Positions 47,505 to 58,995 of a DNA stretch of 64,000 nt are shown piece after piece. The position numbers were made by a program, and so were the translations under genes. Source of the DNA: Lactarius indigo (taxonomy: Eukaryota; Basidiomycota; Agaricomycetes; Russulales; Russulaceae); NCBI GenBank assembly GCA_025766275.1, contig JAFKAC010000020.1, positions 434,001-498,000 on the forward strand. Direction: 5' to 3'. The notes under the pieces were generated by a model. That model was not told the origin of the DNA. It ran no database searches and was given only the letters and a program-made list of their open reading frames with translations. How positions within the stretch are numbered: the first letter of the stretch is position 1; each line of letters opens with the position of its first letter.

Positions 47505-49966
47505 ATGATGAACGATTCTACAACTGTCCGGCTCATTTGCATTCTCATCGATGACTACCTCAAGATCCGTGACTCTCCGTTCACTATCACGGTACCCCCT
47601 GAAGAGGATTTTGGTGGAGTTATCGACTACGTGAAAGAGGTAACTCCTTCACTGAAGGGCAAAGACCACGGAAAGTTCAGGTTCTACAAGCCTCCTTTAG
47701 ACAGCCCTATCTGTGTTTCGCAATCGCTCTGTGGGTATCCATTGACTCGAGAATACCTCGGAAGTGCCCTGCTCGTAACTCGCAAAGTTAGTGAGGAGTT
47801 TCAAGGGAAGGATGCCGACCGTCGTTTTGATATTGATGTCATCGTTCATGTTGATTCTGGGGAACATGGTACGTTTTTCTACTTTCTGATTGATAAAGTA
47901 TAACGCTCTCCCACTGGCACAGGTGGTGTCGCCCTGCGCCGTTTATCCGTGGAATCGAGTAATAGTTTGCTTCATCATGTTACATTTCGTTTGCGAAGCT
48001 GCGATGAAGTCCAACTCCCTCCTGAGGCCAGGCTTTTTGACAATAATATCAGTGAATTGCCGATAGATGAAGCACTACCAGATTTTGTTCTGCAACTCGA
48101 GCGAAAGCTGCGCCTCCGGTGTTCCCCTAAGCACGACGTCAGTCTTGCAGCGTGATCTGATACAATCCTACTGACCATGAGTCAATTTTAGATGATAACG
48201 CTACCCTTGTTAGATTCTGTGAAGATGCTCCTTGGAGACAACGTTTTTCCCGAATACTTCACAGACACGAATGATGAATCCGAGACGCGCCGCGTCACAG
48301 CTGTTGAGCTGGTTCATTATATCGACATCCTCCTCGACCAGCACCTCTCGAACCAAGAGGCGTATAGAAATAAATCTGTGTCCCACATATACAGTCTCCT
48401 ACGGAGATTCGCTGTTGCTTCCCTCCCTCAACGCGGTACAAAGTTCCAGTTGTGAGTTATGATTGCGTATGTGATCGACCGCTCTGCTGCTCTCTGATTT
48501 ACGTCACAGTGATGCCCCGTGGTCCTTTAATCTGGTTGCAAAGATCATTCAGGACGACACGTTATACCGATATACCCCTTGTAGCAGCTTCTCCATAAGC
48601 GTCAAAAGTTTTCCATTTCTGTTGCTCGGAGTAACTTCCAACACATCCCAGACGGGGGATGTGCATTGTATGCTTCTGCAAGCCTCTTGCCTCGTTCGCT
48701 TGGGCAACGCACTACTCACGGACAAGTCCTCCACGTTCGTCGTCAAAGCAATCCATATAAACCATGACTACTACGCCGCCGAATACACTTTATATCAGAA
48801 AGGATCAGGGCCTGATGACAAGGTAGTGTTTCTACTTATTGTCGCACGAGAAGAGAGGCTGATACTCGTGGTAGGTCGAATATTGGAAGAGGTCGTACGA
48901 TCTTTCTAACAGACGCGACATGTTCGTGCTCATCTTCCGCATTTATAACTTCCTCCATTCTACGAGGTCTCTCCATGACAAATTTCCTTCCCAGCTAACC
49001 ACGGCACTAGCGTCAATTCTGACCGAGACCGAAAACCTCCCACATCTCACAAGAAAGCACGGCTCTGACGACAATGGCTCTTCAAAACTGTGGGACCAAG
49101 AGAGCAGAGACCCGTCGACGACAAGAATCACTTTACGAAGCCCGGGAGTGCAGGCACTCATCCAAACAGACGGCTACACATTACTCCCAGAAGGCAGCAT
49201 GCAGCTGAAGCCAACTATAGGCAAAGCCCTCTCAAACCATGGCCGTGCAGGCACAGTCGCCCTCAAGCTTCTTGACGATGCGACGGAAGAACTCCAAGTC
49301 CTAAGGCACTTACAGACGATCCAATCAGAACTCAATCATACCATCAAGTTGCTGGACGTTATCCAGCTTAATATCCCACCTGCCAACATCGTTCGCAACG
49401 TGATCGTCATGCCATGGCAGATGCCGTTGACTCGATGCTTGAGGAAGCACTACTTTCCCCATGCGGTGGAGTCGCTTCGCATTCAATTCTTAGAGGGGGT
49501 CACATTTTTACACGAGTACGGAATTGCTCACCTTGACTTGAAGCCCGGGAACGTCCTCGTCGATGGTGAGCGCGGTTCACTGTCACCACGGTTGTCGATC
49601 ATCGACTTCGGACTTTCCGTTTTTGTGGAGAGCGAGGAGACCTTGGTTGAGGGCTTTCGTGGGACTCCGTCTTGGGTTGCCCCGGAAGCTGGAACCGAAC
49701 ATGGACCCGTGAAGAAATATAGTGCAGTCCTGGCTGACTGGTGGTCTTGTGGACAAGTGCTCAAATACTTTGCAAGCTTCCTTCCGGCCGGGAGCGCTTC
49801 AGTTTTGGGGTTCACATGTGCCGGATTACTTAGTTCGGATCCGAGAAAGAGGCCTCCGTTGAGGGAAGTACTCTGGAACCTTCGGGGAACAAAGAGTGCG
49901 GGAAAGCGCAACGATGATGGGAGTGAAACGAGTCTAGTACAGAAACGGCTTTGTGTATCGTGGTAA
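47505..49966 (+). CDS. Crinkler-like header fused to a protein kinase, about 747 aa (right copy)
   Basis: The exons 47505-47868, 47923-48137, 48192-48451, 48510-48822 and 48875-49966 total 2244 bp and stay in frame. Residues about 1-75 resemble the ubiquitin-like N-terminal header of Crinkler (CRN) proteins: RLICILIDD, then a PPEEDFGGVIDYVKEV helix and KFRFYKPPLDSPI. Residues about 190-385 form a middle domain (VHCMLLQASCLVRLGNAL) of unclear type. The C-terminal lobe is a protein kinase: VALK lysine about 515, HLDLKPGN catalytic Asp about 605, DFG Asp about 628, APE Glu about 655, ADWW Asp about 672. HLD replaces HRD, so it is non-RD, but the catalytic residues are present. CRN-kinase proteins are known from oomycetes and fungi as secreted effectors or conflict proteins acting in nuclei; whether that holds here is inference. 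No signal peptide is evident. The second intron donor is GTCAGT. Confidence 0.8.
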
Positions 49967-51244
49967 GTCTTGGTTTATCATTCCTTCATCGCGCATGTGT
50001 GCTCAGTTCCAGACTTGTATGCGATGCAATCCTCCTGACGCACCGGTTGGTCTACGCTGGTGTAACGTATGAAAGTGCGTGACGACACCATACTCGCGAG
50101 GTCTGGTCGGGCTCCGCCTTCCATATGAAATTTTATTTTCGGTTTTTTGGGACTTGTATCGGTAATGTTGCTCTCCCTCGGCCTCGGATGTAAAAGTGTT
50201 ATCAATTGTAATGGGGAATTCGATTATGGGTATTAGAAACCTGCGCACCTTTCAAGCTGAGTCAAACAATAATGGACTTGTTGTCGACTCAGCACTCAGC
50301 CGCCGGGTGACTTCAGGCTGTAGATATGAGACTGCATCGAGAAACAGTCCAGAAATGGGCCCAAAAGTTTTGGCGCCTCTACCGCCATGTGCAATGGTGT
50401 CTTGTTCTGGGAATATTGTCGGGCACACGCGGCCGCGCGTTACTTCCAATGATCGAATCAGTCTATTGAGACGTACCAGGCACTAAATTTTGGGGGATGA
50501 CCAACAACTTTTTAGGATGTAATTTACTGTGACAAGTTCCGTTTCTTGAAAGAACCGCCGCACGACATCAATCAGGACGATGATCGCCAGCATCTCTGAC
50601 TGCTCTGCTCAAGGCTTTGCATCAATTCCAGGCATTTTCAGAGTCATTAAAAAAGTCGACAAAATAAGTCGAGTTTGATCTCGACTCGGGCGCTGTATTG
50701 TTAATTATAGTAAGGCTGTAATCAGATCTCACAGGCTTATACTCAGCGAGGCGGATGGTCGAACAAAGCCAAAACCAGGGTATCAACGTCGGTGCCAATG
50801 GTCGGCGCTCACTGCGGTCAGCGTCAATCATCCTGGGCGCTCGGGGAGTCGAGGTCTACTAATTGGAATTCAGTCAGCGTGCTCAGCGCTTAGCCCCGGC
50901 GGTGTTTTCAGGATCTCGAGCAGACGGAGAGGCGAAAACGGGAATAATTGGCATATCTAGATAAGAGGGAGATGACAAGGATGACTTGCTTGGGTTCTCG
51001 TACAGATCGCTGCAGTGCCCTCGCACTGTCCTTTCGGCCCTTGTCCCAGCCAAAATTTTCTGGATGCAATGTAATGTATACTGAACTCTTCAAAAATAAG
51101 CAACATATTGCACCTTGTATTGCACCGTGTAAAATTCGGTATAATCAACAATGATGCTATAAAACCGTCTCAAAAGTTGTGACTACAATTAAGCGCCCAT
51201 AATACGCCGGAAGGGGCTACCGTACTGCTGCTTCCATAGCCTTC

Positions 51245-51500
51245 ACTGCAGGCGCTCAAACCGATACCGAAGTACAGAGGTGTTCGTAAAGGAAGTGTTA
51301 CCGTGGGCGACTTGGTATGTCCAACAAGACGATTGGATCGTGTGCACCGCTTGACCCTCTCGGGCCTAGTAGTAGTGTTCGCACTCTGTTTGAGGAAGGG
51401 GAAATAACCCCACGAAAGATGAGCGAGTGGCTATACGCAAGTGCGACCGACTCTAACAACTCGTCGACCACACTACCACAAATAATTTGTTCATCGGGAT
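51245..51500 (+). pseudogene. Decayed CMC/Tnp2 transposase fragment (right copy)
   Basis: The stretch is recognisably similar at the DNA level to 42226-42470 in the intact transposase of this window. Shared blocks include accgataccgaag, gagtgttacc against aagtgttacc, gaccctctc against accctctc, and the segment encoding LFEEGEITP against MFEERIPTA. Alignment needs gaps and no long frame survives, so this is a relic of a related older element. Confidence 0.5.
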
Positions 51501-51938
51501 CACCGTTGTATTTTCCAAGTTCAAGAAAAGTCAAGTAGGCCTCACACCGAAGATGGGGTTTTCCATTGGTTACATAACGAGGCGAATGTATTAGTATGTG
51601 CACGGCGATCCACCCCGGCTCCGCGTGTTGGAAACGGTGTACCGATCAGCTGACGGACTGACCTAACTTTGTCCTTCAAGCTTCAAGCTTCAACCAAGGC
51701 TTCAACGTTTCAATTTGATTTTCCGAATAGAGAAGACAATGGACATCTATGTGTTTGGCGGCACTTTTGAAACTACAACGGTAGCGCCGTACTAGTCCAT
51801 CGTGAGTCTTGACAGCTTGACCATCCACATGACATATAGTGATCGTCCTGTCCTGGCTGACAGAAGGCGGATACTTCTCACTGTGTCTGCCTTCCTGCAT
51901 TGACCCTGTTATCATGAACCCTTCACGCAGCGACGAAG

Positions 51939-53031
51939 ATGACGACTGCTTTTCGGTTCAGCTCGACGGGAGTGACCCGTCTCCAAGAGCTCCAAAAGTC
52001 GCGTGTTGTCTCCTGCTTTGATATGAATACTGACCTGCGTGCTACTCAGACAATCCTCCGACAGAGATTCCCTATGCGACGATATAATTGGGAGAATGAT
52101 GGAAGGTTGACGAACTTAGCAAAGGCTATGGAGTGAGCTGCGCACGGGCTTGATCATACACAGCTGACTGTCCCGTCATTAGCCAGCCCCTCGATAGTTT
52201 TACTACTCACGTGGCTACCTCGAGCTCTAGGTAGCCTTTCTCTCCACTCTCCACCCCGCTTTGTTTGACTTGCCTAGTCCATTGACTTCAACCAGTTTCG
52301 ACGCCATTACACAGTCGATCGCAACTATCCTGCAGCCGCACACATCCTCCCCGACCTTGCTCGTCATCGCCCGTGCCATGACAAGCCTAGTGACAGCAAA
52401 TATCAGTGGGGACACTCTCGACCAACTCTTCAGTGCTCACCTCGACTCCCTAGCCATTTCTCCTCAGACGAAGCGAGCTGTCATTCCTGCACTCCTTGGA
52501 ATTGCAAAGCTCACAGAATTACGCGCACAAGGGTGAGTACGCCGTACATACTCTCCTTTCCTCCCACACGTTCTCACTACACTACATAGAACCCTCGTCG
52601 GCCCTGATCAGGCGTCAGCTGCACAGCAGCTAATAGGCCCTAAACCCGGGATGGCTGCCACCGCGGTGCCCGGTGGTGCCTACGCTAGTTATCAATCGCA
52701 CCAGCGGCCATTCAGTTCTAGCTCTGGGAGCGGCTACACCATTTGGTACTTTTCCCGGTCTGATTCAAGCATCCAATCACCACCCGTGGTCCCCCAATCC
52801 AAGACAGGGCATCTGTATGTTCACTTCGACGCATCTACCAAGACACATCAATATTGGATGCTTGGAGTTGGTGGGCAATGGGAGAGCGTCTCCAAGAATT
52901 CAGAATATCCTCTCAATCATGACTGGGTCCTCTCCATTCGTAGCAACGGTGAACCAAGCTGGGTTACTCGAGCAACCACGAACACGACAGATATTAGGAA
53001 GGAGAAACAAGCGAGATCAGTAGTTGGTTAA
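51939..53031 (+). CDS. Four-exon protein of unknown function, about 312 aa (right copy)
   Basis: The exons 51939-52132, 52183-52230, 52278-52532 and 52590-53031 sum to 939 bp and stay in frame through three introns of 47-57 bp with GT...AG ends, which is good support for a real gene. The start is the first in-frame ATG; an alternative ATG lies at 51914 in another frame. The middle (exon 3) is an Ala/Leu/Ile-rich helical segment. The C-terminal exon is Ser/Gly/Pro-rich, then becomes beta-like (TGHLYVHFDASTKTHQYWML, HDWVLSIRSNGEPSWV). No transmembrane segment, signal peptide or known domain is recognised. The gene points away from the palindrome centre, like its neighbours. Confidence 0.6.
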
Positions 53032-53841
53032 TGACTCGACTGTAGCTTGTAAGTAAAATACTGAGCTGCGGAGATGCGGCGCGGCGTCGTATTGACCGAC
53101 TGCCAAGTGGAGATCTTAATGGCACACGTACAGTATCACAGTAACGACCGTTCACGAACGTTTGTTCAAGTTCTCCCTGCTAGATGACTTGCGGCCGGCC
53201 GTACACACAGCCGTGCCGATGGACGCTGAGCAATCTAGGCCGGGGAGTCTTGGCGCCTCCGCCTACCTACAACGGCATCTTGGGAAGATTATGATTATGG
53301 TGCGCACGCGGTTCTGTGTCACTCCAATGACTCGTCCATCGAAAAAGGTGTAAAAATGGACGACGACCGAACAGGAAACACCGCGTACAATGGGCTTCGA
53401 TCACAGAACGGCAGAAAAATGTATTTGTTATGCGTTCGTCCACAGTGTGGGAGGGATTAGCCGACACCTTTCTGGGGCAACAATGGGATACGGCACTGGC
53501 AGGGTCACGTTGCGTCCCCACTTTCATCCTAACATTATTGTAGAGCTAAAAAAGGTTTCTCGGGCTCCTTATTGACACTAGTAAACTCTATGCAATTTTG
53601 ATGTAGACTTGAGGTGGCGGGCGGGAACTTTGGCGTGAACTTAGACACCACTGGCATGGTGTACGTATATCTGCAGGCGCTCCTGCATTTAAGGCGTGGA
53701 TGTACGGGCATTGGAGTATACAGAAACATAGTCTCCTAGACTCATTCGTTCGACAATAAATACTGTATGGTTATTCACCGCCGCTTACCCCTTGGTGTTA
53801 CCGTAAGCCCCTACATTCTCTGAATACACGGATGCAAATGA

Positions 53842-54243
53842 CTGATTCAACTATTCCCAACGCTTCAGACAACCAGCACTATTCACGGGTATCTGTGGGG
53901 AAGATGGCCTTGCCGGAGCATTACCCATAGTTTCGATGCCAACTTGCCTGCACACGATCCGGGAAGCACCATCGACCCCCCCTACGTAGACGTTGAAGGT
54001 GCATTCTTTCTTCCAGGTGATTCTCAGCCGGAGGTATTTGATACCCTCATACGAGTCGCTGGCCACACGCTTTTGGTTTCTGCCTATTTTGACCGTCGCG
54101 TTGGTCGAAACCCCAACTTGAAACGCGACTTTCCTCTCATTCCTTGGTACGGGGAAATTGCAGTCCTTTTTGTCGGAAAAAGGAAACCCTTTGTAAGCCG
54201 AGCCCCGAGTAATTCGGTAGTTCATTTTGCCATCGCTCAGTGA
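53842..54243 (+). CDS. Partial uncharacterised protein, C-terminal exon (right copy)
   Basis: An open frame of 133 codons begins after an in-frame TGA without a Met, so an upstream exon is missing or unrecognised. It reads through IDPPYVDVEGAFFLPGD and then RRVGRNPNLKRDFPLIPWYG followed by EIAVLFVGKRKPFV. The sequence is well ordered and protein-like, and resembles conserved C-terminal segments of uncharacterised Agaricomycete proteins. It ends at TGA 54241-54243; the same bases also offer a GTGAGC splice donor, so the exon may continue. No function is assigned. Confidence 0.4.
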   Translation: MIQLFPTLQTTSTIHGYLWGRWPCRSITHSFDANLPAHDPGSTIDPPYVDVEGAFFLPGDSQPEVFDTLIRVAGHTLLVSAYFDRRVGRNPNLKRDFPLIPWYGEIAVLFVGKRKPFVSRAPSNSVVHFAIAQ

Positions 54244-54612
54244 GCTTTCGAAATATTTGCGTCTTGGGACGCGACGAATTTATCCATCTGTTAGGTACAT
54301 GGGGTTGTGCGTCGCACATGTAGAGCTCGGAATACCGCTCCCTGCTTACCTGACAAGGTTTGTGCCCCACCATCACGCTGCCGAGTGATCGCAGCTCTGA
54401 TCCATTAGTCACTGCACTAGCCAGGGTCCGGATGCCAGTGGGACAGAATTCGTGGCGTATTAACTTTTGCGTCAGCTTGTATATCGTATGCAGATCAAGA
54501 CATTGATATCTCATGAGGAAGAGGAATTTTGGTGTCAATAATATGAAATCGTTCAATTTAGGGTTCATGCATTCATGGTCTGACATCGAGTGCGTCCTCT
54601 CTTTGGAAAACA

Positions 54613-57238
54613 ATGGGAGACAATCAATCTTGCAATTATACACGTACTGCGCAATATTTAATGAGCTATCCTGAGCACTGGAGATGCGCGAACCTCGCGC
54701 GCTCTGAACCCGCGGATTTTCAGCGCTTCGGTTTTCAGCACCTGGGCACCCGGTATAACTTATGCCAAGGCGGCGGACACGAGATAAGACCTCGGCCGGC
54801 ATTGGCCGGACTGGGGATCCGCTTCGCTCTGGTAAGTAACTACTTACGCTTGAATCTAATAGCCAAATTCAACTTTACCGACACTCCTCTACATCAAAGA
54901 AGGCATTGGCGACGTAGTTTCTGGACCAGAATTCCCTCACCGCCACAACTTAAGGAGCACGGACCGCAGGCATACACACAATTCAAACCCATCCGAGGCA
55001 GACGACGAAGAGGATGATGCTGAGAGCACTTCGGATGAAGAAGTTGATGGTGAGCACGCACAGGTGACTGTGACTATTACACATAGGAATTCTCTAGCCA
55101 CATACCGAGCAGCTCACTACGCCACCGTAACAACGTTTCCGGGGCACGAAAAGCGGCGCATTCTTCAGTCCGGCGATGGTGGATATCCGTTCGTCTCCCT
55201 GTTTGGATCAGTCACTGACTTTGGCTACAGAGTCGGAACCTAGCTCGGAGCATGACCGAACGCGTGAGCACCCTCCCTCTGATGCAACGGTACATCTCTG
55301 ATCCGCTTCAAGCGCGAATAAAGAAGCGCCCTCATTCGGATTTCTCGACTGCAATTGGTACACCCACAGACGGCGACGAGAAGTTGAATGAGGCCCTAGC
55401 TACTCCACGAGCAATATTGTTTCGCTCGGATGGAGGCAGAGGAAGGGCGGCCTGGGGCACTCGTCATGGTTCAAGTATCACAGATGGAGAGTGGGGCCAA
55501 GACGCAGAAGAAAGGGTGAGAAGTTCTTATCGTGCGCGTTGACACAATGATTTCCCTTCTCCCTTGAACGCGCGCATCTTCGTGACATTCCAGGAAGTAC
55601 GGATTGACCCTCACGATAGAAGCTCAGTCGAAGTGGAGCAAATCTTACCACCCCGCGAGTCTATTCAAGATCCACGAGATTTTTACGCGCGTGATTCCCC
55701 TGTGCTGGACAATTCCAACTCGGATATAGAACTGTATGAATCAGCCAAGGAGTTCGAGGAAAATGTAGATCTCGTGGTTCAAGATGGCCCTCAAGCCAGC
55801 GGCAATCTCGTGATGCCCAACGTGAATCTATCCTATTTTGACTGGTGCCCGTCATTGCTAAGAGGTAAAAAACCTTCCAGCCCCAGCAGTCGCCTTCGCA
55901 ACCCACTATTCCGCCCTTGTGACCCTCCAGGCCGCCTTCGTCTCAGTCACCGTTACTTTCACATCCACCCTGCGTTTCCCCAGAGGTACCATCAAATCGT
56001 TGAAGAGTGGAACAACGTTGGGAAAGTGGATTTTTTCTAATGGTCCCGGTCTGTTCGTGTGGGTGACTTGCCTTTAATTCCTAGACGCCCGAAGGTTGTC
56101 AGCAGGAAAGTCATGCCGCCGCCGCCAGCTCGCTTCACAGAGCTACGGAGAACGATGATCGTACCCGTGTGAAAGGCAGACGTGGAAGGAGCCCATTCCG
56201 GCGTGAGGCAGACAAGAATTCACTGGCAGTGAGTTCCAGTACCTCTGTAGCGACCGGTGCAATGGTATTCTACGCTAACTGTATCTGAACCAGAAATTGG
56301 TCCGAACTGAACTCTCTTTTCTACTAAAGGAGAGTCCACCTTACGGCCGCATACCCGACCCCTCTCGAATTTCTGTGTTCATGGCTGAATGGGAGCGCAC
56401 AGGTCATGGTGCAAAGGCCTGCGATGCAACGACTACTGACTTCATGATCGACATCGCGGGGAAACCAAAATCACCCTGGAATGTCGCCGCTGGCCGAGTT
56501 TTTGCTGAGCATCTAATCGAGAAGATAGGGTATGGCGACACACAGGAGATGCGGAAGGCCATAGAGAAGGCATTTTCAAACCAGATCAAGAGCTTACAGT
56601 CACGCCACAAAAGAGACGAGCTCCCGCTGGTAGAGAGAGCCATAGAGAAGTCTAGACACAGCCGGCAGCAACGCAAGTACCAAGTAAGTTTTCTATGCCG
56701 TAAAGTGACACCATTGCTCATCTACGATGGAGTTGTTCCAACGTCGCCGTGGCGTCGCGAAAATATATGATCCACTGAGAAAGCACCTACCTTTTTTGGA
56801 CTCGTTGGGACCTGATGGGATGTCTTCCGACGAATCAGCTGTCGAACCCAGCACGAATCGGCCGACATATACGGTTATCAAACCTGACTGGCGACACCCT
56901 GACTTACATAGCTGGTTAAAAGTCCTTGACCAACTGCACCACCGGCACCATATTATGAGTTGGGGTGTCGATAAGCGTGGTGCACTCCCCCACATCCGTG
57001 TTGGCTCCCAGAAAGTTCGCAATAAGCTACACGCACCTCCAGGCCTTCCGATTAATGCCTACAATCCAATATGGCTCGATAGCAGGGAGGTTCTTTACTT
57101 AAAACATGTATTGTGTCCAAAAGCAGAGCCGTATACTTTCAGCCATTCTTCGGATGTGATTGCGTAAGTTTCCCGTGCGCAGATCGATCCAGTCTCCAAA
57201 GGCTTATCATAGATCTCTGCAGGCTTCTGAGTCTTTAG
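54613..57238 (+). CDS. Uncharacterised multi-exon protein (right copy)
   Basis: I do not recognise a named family. Exons with agreeing phases are 55231-55515, 55594-55864 (end uncertain), then 56085-56228, 56294-56683, 56733-57163 and 57223-57238, which ends in TAG. The back half encodes a basic stretch (RVKGRRGRSPFRRE), a helical region ending near HKRDELPLVERAIEKSRHSR, and a segment with DGMSSDES, WRHPDLHSWLKVLDQL and LPINAYNPIWL. That last pattern recalls uncharacterised proteins frequent in mushroom genomes. The front half holds an acidic stretch (SEADDEEDDAESTSDEE) at about 54983-55040. The link between 55864 and 56085 is uncertain: the obvious intron there would be only 25 bp, so this could be two genes. 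The start at 54613 is tentative. Confidence 0.5.
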
Positions 57239-58153
57239 CTTTAGCCCTGATGCCAACAACGACAAGGACTACCATCGTTACAGTTGGTCATCATAAACTC
57301 GTCATAGCGACTGTACGAGAAACTTGTATAGCGCCGTAGAGGAAGGCTCACTGCCTTGCTTACTGCGGTTTTCATAACAACACCTAGCGGACATCCAAAC
57401 TTAAGAGCGCGGTTCGTAGTTAAGTAAGTTAGACGGGAAATTATCATACAGAATTGGGGTTATGGAATAGTTATCTGCGTTGTCATGTTTGGCAGCTTGC
57501 CATGCCATCTCAGCGTTGCCTTCACTCCCTTTCTGTTGTCGTCCCTTCCAAACCCTCAACAAAAATCCTCAACGATGGTCCGTTGGTACTCCAATGACCT
57601 CAAGGACTTGGCCTTATAGGGCAAGCTATCGACTCACACATCCGTTCTCGCTCACTTTGCCTCGCCTCGTACTTCATCCTTTCTCTCTCATCTCGTCGTC
57701 GAATCTGTCGTTCCTTGCCTCGTCGTCCTCCCTGTCTCTTCCGCCATCGTCGGACGCCACCCAATTGCCCGTACTGGGCTAACGTCGCCTTCAAGCCCCC
57801 CAACTGTGACGCCGACGGCCTACCATGCTTCCACCACTCACCATTCCTTTGCTCTCCCCGCCGTCTTCATTGCCTCCTTCGTATCTTCACCCTCAACCGA
57901 TCGACTTCGCGTCATCGCCTCTCAAGCCACGACTTTTCGTCGGATCGTTCTAGTTTGCGTTCTCTGTCTCGGGCACAGGCGCGCCCACTATCTTTTGATT
58001 TTACTTTTCTTTTTCTGACGATTTCTTTGTACTCGTAGTGCGCGTCGTCGTCACCACCGGCGCTATTCTTCGGACATGTTCCTTTGCTCACCGACTCCCC
58101 CGTTTCCACCTATGACTCGTGTTACTTACCTCGCGTTTACCTCGTGTTTCCGC

Positions 58154-58389
58154 CCCTGACTCTCATCTTAACCTTGACCTTTCGTACTAAATACAGCAAT
58201 CGGCTTGGTAATCCACTGCCACCCTTACATCTGCCTTGTCCGCCTTGTCGACAACCCCATCGCAGGCCCAGGAATCCTCATGAAGCTAAGTGTTTTTTGT
58301 TCATCCTTTTAGCTCGTAACTAACCATAATTTTTTTTTTCTCCTTCATAGGTTTCGAAGCGTTCTCGCTGGGTGGTACGACACCACGAC
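58154..58389. other. Junction region outside the last visible pairing
   Basis: Beyond 58153 the partner would lie left of window base 1, so I cannot tell whether pairing continues. A run of nine or ten T at 58330-58339 is the only notable feature. Confidence 0.5.
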
Positions 58390-58870
58390 ATCGACATCGA
58401 CGTGTGCCAGGCCCCGACAATGCCAACGCGGCGCGCCGCCTCCATGGTACCGATGTGGTGCCAGGCCCCCACGACACAGGCACCGCGCCGCTCCCCCACG
58501 GCACGGATGACACCGATGCCGCGCCGCGCCTCCACGATACCAATGTGATGCCAGGCCCCCACGACATAGGCGCAGCGCCGCGCCCCCACAGCACCGACGA
58601 CACCAACACGGCGCGGTGCCTCCACGATACCGACGTGGTGCCAGGCCCCATGACACAGGCGCTGCGCCGCTCCCTCACGGCACCGACGACACCGTCGCCG
58701 CACTGCGACTCCACGACACCGGCGCGGTGCGGCGCCTCCACAATACTGACATGGTGCCAGACCCTCACGACACTGACACGGCGCAGTGCCCCCACAACAC
58801 CGACGTGGCGCCACAACACCGACGCCGCACCACAACGCCACGACACCAACGCCACGCCTCACCCACAACG
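58390..58870. repeat. GC-rich minisatellite, about 90-bp unit
   Basis: The motif ccaggcccc recurs at 58461, 58551 and 58641, exactly 90 bp apart. Degenerate further copies lie near 58407 and 58757. Each unit holds sub-repeats such as cacgacac and tccacgatac. The period is a multiple of three, so long frames open on both strands (for example a 30-residue repeat with VVPGPHDT on the plus strand). These are more likely compositional than real proteins. It begins about 240 bp beyond the last paired base of the palindrome. Confidence 0.85.
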
Positions 58871-58964
58871 CTACAGACTTAGCTTACGGTGACTAGTACA
58901 TTACTGTAGCCGTATCAAACATGAGTCGTAAAATATTGCTTTGAATTTTGAGTGCACGGGTGAC

Positions 58965-58995
58965 GGGTTACAAGGGTTCGATACCCTTGTAACCC
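58965..58995. repeat. Perfect 13-bp stem hairpin
   Basis: The sequence gggttacaagggt pairs perfectly with acccttgtaaccc around the 5-base loop tcgat. Related gtaagggt motifs follow near 59043-59078. No element boundary is recognised. Confidence 0.9.

Larger units (their letters stand above)
30096..58153. repeat. Right arm of the giant inverted repeat
   Basis: This is the reverse complement of 1-27940, starting at 30096 and still paired at 58153, which partners window base 1. Right-only sequence is 40006-45100 (5095 bp, where the left arm has only 5 bp). The arm lacks the counterpart of left 14909-19850, with the junction between 38186 and 38187. Small length changes are one 25-bp minisatellite unit fewer, 6 bp near 38201 and a 1-bp change in a C/G run near 33177. 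Confidence 0.97.

Noticed and set aside
48500..48822. PD-(D/E)XK nuclease motif in the CRN middle domain
   Set aside because: The FEVSS segment of the paralogue lacks the Lys of the motif and the kinase copy reads LLLGVTS there, so I do not assign a nuclease.
1..58153. Simple read-folding (missing-adapter) artefact as the whole explanation
   Set aside because: Such artefacts give arms with identical structure; here the arms differ by substitutions, a minisatellite unit and two different 5-kb blocks. A haplotype join error is not excluded.
58301..58892. Three long frames of 162-184 codons on both strands
   Set aside because: They arise because the minisatellite period is a multiple of three and GC-rich; no intron, start context or domain supports them.
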